From positions 1,550,001 to 1,614,000 of the forward strand of contig JADKDD010000001.1 in assembly GCA_016718525.1 (NCBI GenBank): a DNA stretch of 64,000 bases, read 5' to 3'. Origin of the DNA: Rhodocyclaceae bacterium (GTDB taxonomy: Bacteria > Pseudomonadota > Gammaproteobacteria > Burkholderiales > Rhodocyclaceae). The notes below the pieces were generated by a model, which was not told the DNA's origin, did not search any database, and saw only the letters and a list, made by a program, of their open reading frames with translations. Shown piece after piece: positions 36,479 through 44,147 of the stretch. Both the position numbers and the translations under genes were made by a program. Position 1 is the first letter of the stretch. Each line of letters begins with the position of its first letter.

Positions 36479-36775
36479 TTAGTCCGGCAGCAGTTCGATT
36501 TCAACAATCAAATCGAAACCGGAATACTGAAAAATGTCACGGATGTGCGGATTCACTCCGGTTAGGCGAAGTTTGCCGTTCGCCGACAACAAGCGCTTTT
36601 GGGTCTTTAGCAATACGCCAAGTCCGGCGCTGGAGATATACTCGAGTTTGCTGCAGTCGACGCTTACCTGATTTGACATCTTGTCGAACACCGCTTGAGC
36701 TTGAGCGCACTGCGAGGCATCGAGGCGGCCTGACAAAATCAAATTTCCCGATGTATCTGGTTCAATCGAAAACAA
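36479..36775 (-). CDS. STAS-domain anti-anti-sigma factor
   Basis: 98 residues, a complete SpoIIAA/RsbV-type STAS domain: SGNLILSGRLDASQCAQAQA, VDCSKLEYISSAGLGVLLKT (the Ser after Ile-Ser is the usual phosphorylation site), NGKLRLTGVNPHIRDIFQYS. Its phosphorylation by the HATPase part and dephosphorylation by the PP2C part of the neighbouring protein would form a partner switch. It lies 14 bp after that gene and 19 bp before the ECF sigma start, so it is co-transcribed. Confidence 0.9.
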   Translation of the reverse strand: MFSIEPDTSGNLILSGRLDASQCAQAQAVFDKMSNQVSVDCSKLEYISSAGLGVLLKTQKRLLSANGKLRLTGVNPHIRDIFQYSGFDLIVEIELLPD

Positions 36776-36789
36776 GTTAATCCCCTAAG

Positions 36790-38511
36790 TTAGTTCTGTT
36801 CGGTGGTGACAGGGTCAAGGACGGACTTACTAAAGCGCGTGATACTGATGCGGGTTTCAGGATCGTAGTGGTACTCAATATTGTCGACCAACCGACGAAT
36901 GAGGTGCAATCCAAGGCCACCGGGCACACGCTCTTCAATTGGTCGGCTGACGTCAACGTCCGGTGCTTGGGTGATGTCAAACAAATCAACGTCATAATCA
37001 ATCAATGTAACTTCAATCCCGCGCGGCAATCGCACAAGTTCAACGTCAACATCGGCAACGCTCATCTTGCTGTACTTCACCATGTTAGTGAAAAGCTCTT
37101 CAATCGTGAAGTCAATAGACGTCATCAAACGTGGATCGGTTTGGTACGCTCCACTGACGCGAGCGGTAAAGGCAAATATTTCTTGTAACGAGTCAATTTT
37201 ACGGTGAAAAGCTTGGCGCACCGGCAGTCCCTCGGGAGTCCGTTTCATAAAAACAATCGTGATGTCGTCTTCTTGCGTAGCTCCGCCAGCAAAGCTTTTG
37301 ACTGCCGCCATTAACGACTCGCTCAAAATTGGCAATGGCTCGTGAAGCTTGGCGGTGATCAAGTCCATTACCCGTTGTTCGCCGAACATTTCTCCGTTGC
37401 GGTCATGATATTCATAGATACCATCGGACAACAAGACCAGGATATCTCCTGGTTCAATCGGCAAATTGATGGCGGAACGACGAGTAGCGAGCGGCATAGC
37501 CGCCAACGGGAAGCACGTTGGACCGTACCTTCGCCATGCCCCGTCCTTGGCAATGTAATGCAGGATCGGCGCTTGACCGCCGCTGTGATACTGCATTTCG
37601 TGCTTGCTGGTATCGAGCACCCCAATGAATGCAGTAATAAACCGGTCATCCGGTAAGGTCTCGTTCAGCTGGTTGTTTAGTTGCAGGTAGGCCGTATCGA
37701 GGTCGGCGCCTAACCGAAATGCCATTCGCAACATAGCGTGCATTTGGGTTACATGTAACGCTGGTGCCAGCCCGTGTCCCGTTGCGTCACCAAGGACGAC
37801 AAGTACGTTGGCACCTAACATCGCTACATCATATGTGTCCCCACCGGTCATGTCGGCCGGCATTGACGAGCCATAGACTTCATAACCTGGAATCGACGGC
37901 ATGGTTGCAGGCAAGGTACTCATCTGCACAACGCGCGCGGTTTCGAGTTCCTGGCGCATCTTCTCGCCCTCGAACAGTGCATCGGTCATCCGCACACGTT
38001 GAATCGCCACTGCACATTGCGCAGCCAGAGAACTGGCCAGCTCTTCGTCGTCCAAGTCAAATACGCCGTCACGCTTATTCAAGACCTGGAGAACACCGAC
38101 GAGGGCATCTTTATGATCAACCAGCGGCAGGGTCAACATGCACCGCGTGCGGTAATTGGTCTGCCGGTCAAGCTCCGGATTGAAGCGCGGATCCGCATAA
38201 CAGTCTGTGACATTGATTATCCGCCGGCTTAGTGCGCAACTACCGACCAAGCCTTTGCCGGCTGGCACATTAACCGGGGCGATACCTGTGGCTACCTGCA
38301 GGATGAGTCCATCGCTGTCCTCGTCATATAACCACACCGTTCCACGCTCTGCATCAAGAATCTGTTTGGCGGCACTGATGACTTCCGCAAGCATCGTTTC
38401 AAGATCAAAGGGAGCAGCCAAATGCCGCGTTACTTCAAGTAGCGGCCTAAGATCGTGAGCCAACGACTTTCGTGATGTCGCTACCAAATCATTGTCGGAC
38501 ACATCAGGCAT
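36790..38511 (-). CDS. GAF - SpoIIE phosphatase - HATPase partner-switch regulator
   Basis: 573 residues. A GAF sensor domain (about 35-175: LDAERGTVWLYDEDSDGLIL, CMLTLPLVDHKDALVGVLQV). A PP2C/SpoIIE phosphatase (about 200-420: GGDTYDVAMLGANVLVVLGD, ATGHGLAPALHVTQM, LVLLSDGIYEYHDRNGE, EDDITIVFMKR). A C-terminal RsbW-like ATPase/kinase (about 440-565: FTIEELFTNMVKYSKM, GGLGLHLIRRLVDNIEY). Both switching enzymes are therefore on one chain. No membrane segment: a cytosolic sensor. First gene of the sigma operon. The GAF ligand is unknown. Confidence 0.92.
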   Translation of the reverse strand: MPDVSDNDLVATSRKSLAHDLRPLLEVTRHLAAPFDLETMLAEVISAAKQILDAERGTVWLYDEDSDGLILQVATGIAPVNVPAGKGLVGSCALSRRIINVTDCYADPRFNPELDRQTNYRTRCMLTLPLVDHKDALVGVLQVLNKRDGVFDLDDEELASSLAAQCAVAIQRVRMTDALFEGEKMRQELETARVVQMSTLPATMPSIPGYEVYGSSMPADMTGGDTYDVAMLGANVLVVLGDATGHGLAPALHVTQMHAMLRMAFRLGADLDTAYLQLNNQLNETLPDDRFITAFIGVLDTSKHEMQYHSGGQAPILHYIAKDGAWRRYGPTCFPLAAMPLATRRSAINLPIEPGDILVLLSDGIYEYHDRNGEMFGEQRVMDLITAKLHEPLPILSESLMAAVKSFAGGATQEDDITIVFMKRTPEGLPVRQAFHRKIDSLQEIFAFTARVSGAYQTDPRLMTSIDFTIEELFTNMVKYSKMSVADVDVELVRLPRGIEVTLIDYDVDLFDITQAPDVDVSRPIEERVPGGLGLHLIRRLVDNIEYHYDPETRISITRFSKSVLDPVTTEQN

Positions 38512-38698
38512 ATCAGCGTTGCGCCTCGGCGGAAAAAGTGAAACCGACCGCGTTGCAGGGTCGGATTAACGAAAAAGCCTTCACCGAATACAGGATAGTC
38601 GGCGGAATTGAAATATGCTAACGGTAAATCGTGTGCCTTGCAAAAACCTGAACAACAGTGGCACAATTCAACTTTTCAACCAACGAAGGTAAGTCACA

Positions 38699-39058
38699 AT
38701 GAACAAAACGGAACTTATTGACGCCCTGGCCGCACGTGCTGAACTGACCAAAGCTGAAGCTGGCAGAGCAATTGATCATTTAGTCGCCATCATCACTTCT
38801 ACGGTGACCAAAGGCGAATCTGTTGCACTTATCGGATTCGGTACATTCAAACAAGTTCTGCGCGCCGCGCGCGAAGGGCGCAATCCTGCTACCGGTGCCA
38901 AGCTGAAAATTGCTGCTGCCAAACTCCCAAAATTCTCAGCTGGTGCTGCGTTGAAGGCTGCTGTGTCCGGCAAGAAAGTCGCACCAAAGAAGGCGGCCGC
39001 GAAACCGGCAGCAAAAAAACCTGCAGCAGCAAAGAAGCCTGCCGCAAAGAAGAAATAA
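38699..39058 (+). CDS. HU-like DNA-binding protein with Ala/Lys-rich tail
   Basis: 119 residues. The HU/IHF fold occupies the first 90: MNKTELIDALAARAELTKAE, VALIGFGTFKQVLRAAREGR, NPATGAKLKIAAAKLPKFSA. It is followed by a histone-H1-like tail of KKAAAKPAAKKPAAAKKPAAK (trimmed) type. It bends and compacts DNA; the tail adds non-specific binding, as in other beta-proteobacterial histone-like proteins. AAGG lies before the ATG, and a strong terminator follows 20 bp after the stop. It is divergent from the sigma operon. Confidence 0.93.
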   Translation: MNKTELIDALAARAELTKAEAGRAIDHLVAIITSTVTKGESVALIGFGTFKQVLRAAREGRNPATGAKLKIAAAKLPKFSAGAALKAAVSGKKVAPKKAAAKPAAKKPAAAKKPAAKKK

Positions 39059-39075
39059 GCTTTACTTATACGTGC

Positions 39076-39110
39076 AAAAAGGGGTGGTCTGATGACCACC
39101 CCTTTTTTTT
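39076..39110 (+). terminator. Rho-independent terminator after the HU-like gene
   Basis: AAAAAGGGGTGGTC-tgat-GACCACCCC followed by eight T. Confidence 0.93.
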
Positions 39111-39698
39111 CGCATTTCGGACGTCGCCGCTGACACCACCGACATAAAGGCGCCCGTACAGTCAACCATATGTGGCGTCATTGATTTGACCGCGAGTGTT
39201 ACTTGGTATACGTGTGGTCACAGCAGGTCGAGAACTCGGTGACATAAATGGTCCGAGATTGATTACTTCGACACGCTGTTTCATGAGAGATTGAGTCAGT
39301 TGGTGCTGGACACACGCCGTCGTTGACGGGTCGGAACGCAAATGAAGAAGATGCAAGCGCACCGTGCCTTTAACGAAAGCATCATGAGCGGATTTAATAG
39401 AGACCAATTGACGATGGTCGGATGAAACGAGCGCTCAATATCGACAGAAACAAACTAAGGCGGTCAAACGGTTTCGACGCGAACAGAGAATTGTGGTTGT
39501 CGCTGTCACGACCTATTGGTTTGCGTCCACTGGACGATTGCGTTGAAAGGCGAATTAATCTAACTCGGTAGCGCCGGTGTCACTACAAAACAATGGCGCG
39601 AAGTCAAGTCGCGAAATCATCGTCTTGTTGGATGCAGAAACGCGCGAACTTTGCTCGATTGGATATTTCAACAGCATCAAGCTAAAACAGAGGTCTTA
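39111..39698. other. Intergenic region with no recognised gene
   Basis: 588 bp between the HU terminator and the glycosyltransferase gene end. Contains dispersed-repeat copy e at 39295-39320. The ORFs present lack ribosome-binding sites and family character, so I call none. Confidence 0.6.
39295..39320 (-). repeat. Dispersed repeat, chromosomal subfamily, copy e
   Basis: On the minus strand ACGGCGT-N5-CAGCACCAACTGAC, with the same 5-bp spacer as the other copies. Confidence 0.7.
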
Positions 39699-40703
39699 CT
39701 AGTTTGCGCGAGACTTACGTAGCTTCACTAATGTTGCATCGTCGACCCACGCAATCTGTCTGCCCGAACGTGTCTGAACCCGGTAACTTTCCAGCAACCG
39801 CTCGCTGCAGTCCTGACTGAGTTTACGGATTGTGTTTGCCAATTGCGCATATAACCCATCCGTGACCAGCGCCATGCTTCTTGCTTGATCAAGATCGCGC
39901 AGCATTGCATCCAGGTGGGTCATCCAGACAAGACTCCAACCAAAACGCCCATTTGTCTCTGGCTCATCAAACATCAGTTTGTGCGCGGCACCGGCATAGT
40001 CCCGACGTTTTATAAGTGGTGCTTTGACCAAGTACACGTCGCCCACTAACGACGAACGGAAAGGTAGTATTCGATCATGCGCGACCGCCGCAAAATCACG
40101 ATCCAATCGCTTAAACCGGTCGACAAGGTTGCGGCGCCATGATTGAGCAGCGCCTATCAAATACGTATGTCCGTTGATGATGCTCTCGAAGTCGTAGCGC
40201 GCGTAACTGACATCAGAGTTAACCAACCATTCATTTACAGCGCTGCCACCATCTTCATCCATGGCAATGACTTCCGATGTCAGCAGGGCAGCATTCGGTA
40301 ACGCCCGAAATACACCGACCAATGCTCTGGCGCGGTCAGGATGGGACTCGTCGTCGCCGTGCGCTTGGCAGACGATGTCGCAACTTGCGTGATCAACAAG
40401 CAACGCCAAATGATCCCGCCAAAGACGTTTGCTGCCTTTGCGCATGACCAGTCGGTGATCCGATCCGTGACTCGCGAACCACTTCCTAGCTGCTTGAATG
40501 GCGCTGTTAAAAGTTTCATCACTGGAGGCATCGTCCGAAATAATTACTTCAGCAATGACCCCTCGTTGAGCAAGCACAGACGTGACCGCACTTTGAATAA
40601 AACGCTGATTCTGATATACCGGCATCAGAATACTTATTTCCGGTCGTGATTTACCTGGCCATAATTCTATGAACTGGTCAGACACGAAATTGTGATCGGT
40701 CAC
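39699..40703 (-). CDS. Family 2 glycosyltransferase
   Basis: 334 residues. GT-A fold: PEISILMPVYQNQRFIQSAV, VIAEVIISDDASSDETFNSA, then DIVCQAHGDDESHPDRARAL with the D-x-D-like nucleotide-sugar site. A GTG start at 40703 follows GGGGGTG. There is no membrane segment. It lies 24 bp downstream of the SDR epimerase gene, in a three-gene unit with an HpcH/HpaI-like lyase, so it probably transfers a modified sugar to a surface glycan or to flagellin. The neighbouring fliA hints at the latter (inference). Confidence 0.88.
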   Translation of the reverse strand: MTDHNFVSDQFIELWPGKSRPEISILMPVYQNQRFIQSAVTSVLAQRGVIAEVIISDDASSDETFNSAIQAARKWFASHGSDHRLVMRKGSKRLWRDHLALLVDHASCDIVCQAHGDDESHPDRARALVGVFRALPNAALLTSEVIAMDEDGGSAVNEWLVNSDVSYARYDFESIINGHTYLIGAAQSWRRNLVDRFKRLDRDFAAVAHDRILPFRSSLVGDVYLVKAPLIKRRDYAGAAHKLMFDEPETNGRFGWSLVWMTHLDAMLRDLDQARSMALVTDGLYAQLANTIRKLSQDCSERLLESYRVQTRSGRQIAWVDDATLVKLRKSRAN

Positions 40704-40727
40704 CTTGGCACCCCCAGTACTTCGGCG

Positions 40728-41726
40728 CTATTGAACAACCGGAACAACGCCCTGCTCGTTCGTCCGCGTGCCCGGAAAGTTGCGCACCCACTCTAATGTG
40801 CACTTTATCCCCGTAACCAAATCGTACTGAGGGGACCACCCGAGCGCCGCCTTGGCAGCTGAGATGTTTGCGAACCGGTGCGCTTGATCGGTCAAGCGCG
40901 CGGTCAGCAGTTTGCTGCTTCGTGGAATCTTCCGGCCCAACAAGTTCTCCACAACAGCTAAAACCTCATCATTACTGTGTTCGAGCCCGCTTCCAATGTT
41001 AAAAGTACCAATGGGGACCTGAGGCTGTGCTGCCAAGAGAAAGGCGCCAACGACATCCAGAACGCAGATCCAGTCGCGACGAGACTGGCCAGCCGCCAAA
41101 CTAACCGATTGGTCGTTAAGTCCTGCCCGGATAACGGTTGGCAGGAATCGATGACCTGACTCCCAAGGCCCATAGACATGAAACAGGCGGAGCTGGGATA
41201 TCTCCAGATTGTCCTGTTGTGCCGCCTGACTAAACAACACACTCGCGGCCGCCTTGACTGCCCCATGCAAAGTGTGTGGCGTCAAGGGATTGGACTCGGA
41301 TATTGGTTCATCACATGGACCATATTCAAGCGAGCTTCCCGCAACAATCAGGCGGCAGCTTGATTGGCGACGCAGAACTTCCACAAGATTGGCTGCTCCA
41401 AGCACGGTTGTTTGTACATATCGCATCCTTTGTCCATCCGCAATGCCACGCTCGGTGGCTAAATGAAATATGGTCTGAGGACGACAAGCATTCACCGTCC
41501 TGAAGAGCTGGTCACAATTACTGACATCTGCCACATGCACAGTCAATCGATCGACACAGTCATCGAGCCGCCAAGGTGCATCTGCCTGTCGCAACACAAT
41601 GTGTACGTCCGCCTGGTATGCGAGTAATTGGCGAGTCAGATTGGCACCGATGAAGCCGCTGGCGCCGGTAATCAGGACGCTGCGGCCAGACCAGAATGCT
41701 CGCGGAGAATGGTCAGAGTCAGACAT
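40728..41726 (-). CDS. NAD-dependent epimerase/dehydratase (extended SDR)
   Basis: About 332 residues from the ATG at 41726, which overlaps the upstream gene by 8 bp; an ATG at 41744 is also in frame. The NAD-binding motif is SVLITGASGFIGANLTRQLL. IFHLATERGIADGQ and LIVAGSSLEYGPCDEPISE are the usual sugar-epimerase blocks. LRLFHVYGPWESGHRFLP is the substrate side. The active-site Y-x-x-x-K is replaced by H-G-A-V-K (TPHTLHGAVKAAA), so the catalytic Tyr is missing and the reaction may differ. Co-transcribed with the glycosyltransferase. Confidence 0.88.
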   Translation of the reverse strand: MSDSDHSPRAFWSGRSVLITGASGFIGANLTRQLLAYQADVHIVLRQADAPWRLDDCVDRLTVHVADVSNCDQLFRTVNACRPQTIFHLATERGIADGQRMRYVQTTVLGAANLVEVLRRQSSCRLIVAGSSLEYGPCDEPISESNPLTPHTLHGAVKAAASVLFSQAAQQDNLEISQLRLFHVYGPWESGHRFLPTVIRAGLNDQSVSLAAGQSRRDWICVLDVVGAFLLAAQPQVPIGTFNIGSGLEHSNDEVLAVVENLLGRKIPRSSKLLTARLTDQAHRFANISAAKAALGWSPQYDLVTGIKCTLEWVRNFPGTRTNEQGVVPVVQ

Positions 41727-42513
41727 TTGATTCGACACGCCCAATCAGAAAAGCTAGCTCCCTATGATCGGATTGGCGCTCAGCCTCGGAGCGTGCCATA
41801 CATTGCTGCCAGCAAAGGTGGATCTCGCGGACAATCTCGGCAGGCGCCCTCAGCAATGAATCACGGCGAAAAGATCGTCGCAAAAAAGTGAATTCACATC
41901 CTAATCGTTGAAATTCTTGCAACAGTCGAATTGACGGGATCGGGTGACCTCGATGCACATCAGTGAGACCGCCTACACCGAAGCGAATGCTGCTTAAACC
42001 TGTGCGAGCGGTTGCGACTGAACCATCGCAAAGCGCATTGAATATGGAGCCACCGCCGCGACTGATTGCAAAATCGATCAAACCGAAAAATGCGTAGTCA
42101 ACTGGCAATTGATTGATCTGCGGGGCGAGCAGCAATGCTTCTTGAGTCTCAATCATGATTCCCGTCTGGCATCTCTTGCCAATCATGTCTAGAACACTTT
42201 CAACTTCAGCAAGACGGGTAACCATTGGGAGCAATACCACCCGGGCGCCGCTCCCGATCGCCATCTCAATTTCATTGGCAGTATGGCGGCCAAATCGATT
42301 GATGCGGCACCAGGTTTTTGCTTTCTCGATCGTTGAGATCGCCTTCAACTGCTCCCATGTTCCCGGGCGAATTTCTGTATCAAATCCAAGCTGCCTAAAA
42401 TTCTTTCCAAGGACTTCAATGTCGACAAGAAAAGACGAAATACCTGCCCTTATCATTTGCCGAGCGTTTTCAACATCGTTTTCAAAAAGAATTAGCTCCA
42501 ACGAATGACCCAT
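41719..42513 (-). CDS. HpcH/HpaI aldolase / citrate-lyase-like protein
   Basis: 264 residues, a TIM-barrel lyase of the phosphoenolpyruvate/pyruvate superfamily: CRINRFGRHTANEIEMAIGS, ARVVLLPMVTRLAEVESVLD, GIMIETQEALLLAP, YAFFGLIDFAISRGGG. The order of metal-binding E and D residues fits. Members cleave or form C-C bonds using pyruvate- or acetyl-type donors. In this operon it may make a carbon-chain-extended sugar or acid for the glycan (inference). First gene of the unit. Its stop overlaps the SDR gene. Confidence 0.75.
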   Translation of the reverse strand: MGHSLELILFENDVENARQMIRAGISSFLVDIEVLGKNFRQLGFDTEIRPGTWEQLKAISTIEKAKTWCRINRFGRHTANEIEMAIGSGARVVLLPMVTRLAEVESVLDMIGKRCQTGIMIETQEALLLAPQINQLPVDYAFFGLIDFAISRGGGSIFNALCDGSVATARTGLSSIRFGVGGLTDVHRGHPIPSIRLLQEFQRLGCEFTFLRRSFRRDSLLRAPAEIVREIHLCWQQCMARSEAERQSDHRELAFLIGRVESNV

Positions 42514-42791
42514 ACGATTACCAATACCTGTTCAAAGAATATTACCTGCATCAAACTCCGAAGACAGTTATGCGGGGCGCAAGAACCTGACGCTCAATGT
42601 TGGCGCCCGAAGATTTCAACCCAGGCCACATAAATTTACCGCCACCACGTTTCCGATGGTAGCAATCCGATAATCCTATTAAACTTCGTCATTCGAGTCG
42701 GCAACTGTACACTGATGTACCATCGCAACTTCAATCTGGCGCACAATAGCATTACGCCAGTATGTGAAACTCATTGAGGAAATCACTTTTA

Positions 42792-43577
42792 ATGCCCGAC
42801 AGTACGAAACGAAAGAAACTCACTGAAGCCGAAAGTGAGCAGTTAATTTCTGAGCACACGCCATTGGTGAAAGCGATGGCTAAGTCTTTGCTTAGAAAGC
42901 TGCCGTCCAGCGTTGAGCTTGATGATTTGATGCAAGACGGCTTTATCGGCTTGCTGGGCGCAATTCTTCAAAATACGAGAGATGGGGCTGGCGGGCAGTT
43001 TCAAAAATATGTCTCCCTGCGCGTGCGTGGCGCAATGCTCGACGGTCTTCGCCAGCTTGACCCGGGTACGCGAGAGGTTCGTCACTCAATGCGCCGCGTT
43101 GAGCATGTCATTCACCAGTTAGGTCACAGTTTGGGGCGACCTCCAAGTGAAGCAGAGGTGGCGGCGGCTCTTGCCATGCCTCTCGGTGAGTATCACCGTC
43201 TGCTTGAGCAGGCTCACGGTTACACCTTGTTCTCGCTAGACGACTTCGTTGAGGAGGCTGCACCGGAGCACTTTCTCGACTGGTGCGTAACAACCGGATC
43301 TGATCCGGTAGCGGCGTTGGAACGTCGCCTGCTTCAGCGCAAGTTGTTAATGGCGATTAGTGATTTATCAGAGCGAGAAGAAGAGGTCATGGCATTGCTT
43401 TATGTCGACGGCCTGACCATGCGTGAAATCGGTACGCATTTCGGAATCACCGAAGGGCGGGTGAGCCAAATACATACGCACGCTATCGCTACTCTGCGCT
43501 CCGCCGTAATCGGAACCGAGACCCAACCCTCGATTCTTAAACCAAGGCAGCGAATCTCGCCAGCAACAACAAACTAA
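42792..43577 (+). CDS. fliA: FliA/WhiG-type sigma-28 factor
   Basis: About 261 residues from the ATG at 42792. The TTG at 42774 would lie on the GAGG ribosome-binding site. Region 2: EHTPLVKAMAKSLLRKLPSS, VELDDLMQDGFIGLLGAI, QKYVSLRVRGAMLDGLRQLD. Region 3: VEHVIHQLGHSLGRPPSEAE. Region 4: LSEREEEVMALLYVDGLTMR, EIGTHFGITEGRVSQIHTHA. FliA directs flagellin and chemotaxis transcription. No other flagellar gene is in the window. It carries a C-terminal extension (about 25 residues rich in Pro, Gln, Ser) beyond region 4. Confidence 0.88.
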   Translation: MPDSTKRKKLTEAESEQLISEHTPLVKAMAKSLLRKLPSSVELDDLMQDGFIGLLGAILQNTRDGAGGQFQKYVSLRVRGAMLDGLRQLDPGTREVRHSMRRVEHVIHQLGHSLGRPPSEAEVAAALAMPLGEYHRLLEQAHGYTLFSLDDFVEEAAPEHFLDWCVTTGSDPVAALERRLLQRKLLMAISDLSEREEEVMALLYVDGLTMREIGTHFGITEGRVSQIHTHAIATLRSAVIGTETQPSILKPRQRISPATTN

Positions 43578-43620
43578 TTGATCAGCTATTGGGTACTTGA
43601 CTCGCGAATTCAAAACACGC

Positions 43621-43647
43621 AAAAAGCCATAGGCCTTGCTATTGGGC
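43621..43647 (-). terminator. Possible terminator of the 63-residue gene
   Basis: On the minus strand GCCCAATAG-caaggc-CTATGGC followed by TTTTT, 35 bp after the stop codon at 43682. The stem has one bulge. Confidence 0.4.
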
Positions 43648-43681
43648 GAGGCAAATTTATCCTCAACTGAAAACGTCTCGG

Positions 43682-43873
43682 CTATTGTTCGATGCCGACG
43701 ATGTCATCTGACTCAAACTCGTCCGGAATAGTGCCGTCACCGATGCCGGTTACCATGGCGGCCAGGCTCTCGCTTTGTTTAATAAAGTACTCCGCGCTGA
43801 CCGGATCAAAAAAGCGCTGACCCTGCGCGACATCACTGAATCTTATGCGTTGGAGGTTTGGTTTATTTGTCAT
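43682..43873 (-). CDS. Small hypothetical protein
   Basis: 63 residues: MTNKPNLQRIRFSDVAQGQR, FFDPVSAEYFIKQSESLAAM, then an acidic end (PDEFESDDIVGIEQ). The composition and even spacing of conserved-looking residues suggest a real small protein. I do not recognise its family. There is no signal peptide and only a weak ribosome-binding site, but a terminator-like hairpin follows. Confidence 0.5.
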   Translation of the reverse strand: MTNKPNLQRIRFSDVAQGQRFFDPVSAEYFIKQSESLAAMVTGIGDGTIPDEFESDDIVGIEQ

Positions 43874-44147
43874 GCGAGTTCACTTCGAAAATTATGTAGA
43901 TCTGTCAGAGATACTGTTGTCCGGTTGGACAAAATCAACATCATCACGACCTGTTAAGTTGCAGATAAATCTGTGCCGCTTACTCCATCAATTTGAAAGC
44001 CGGAAGTAAGGTCAGGAGAGCGCTGACGATCGTCAAGTACATAGTGCCGGACCTAAATGTCTTGCGCGTTAAAACTTCCCCCATCGAGACTATTTTAACT
44101 GTCTAATTGTCACTCATTGTCGTTCGGTATCGATCGACAAGCGGAAA

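Noticed and set aside
39162..39407. 81-codon minus-strand ORF
   Set aside because: No ribosome-binding site, crosses the dispersed repeat, and the sequence is not protein-like.
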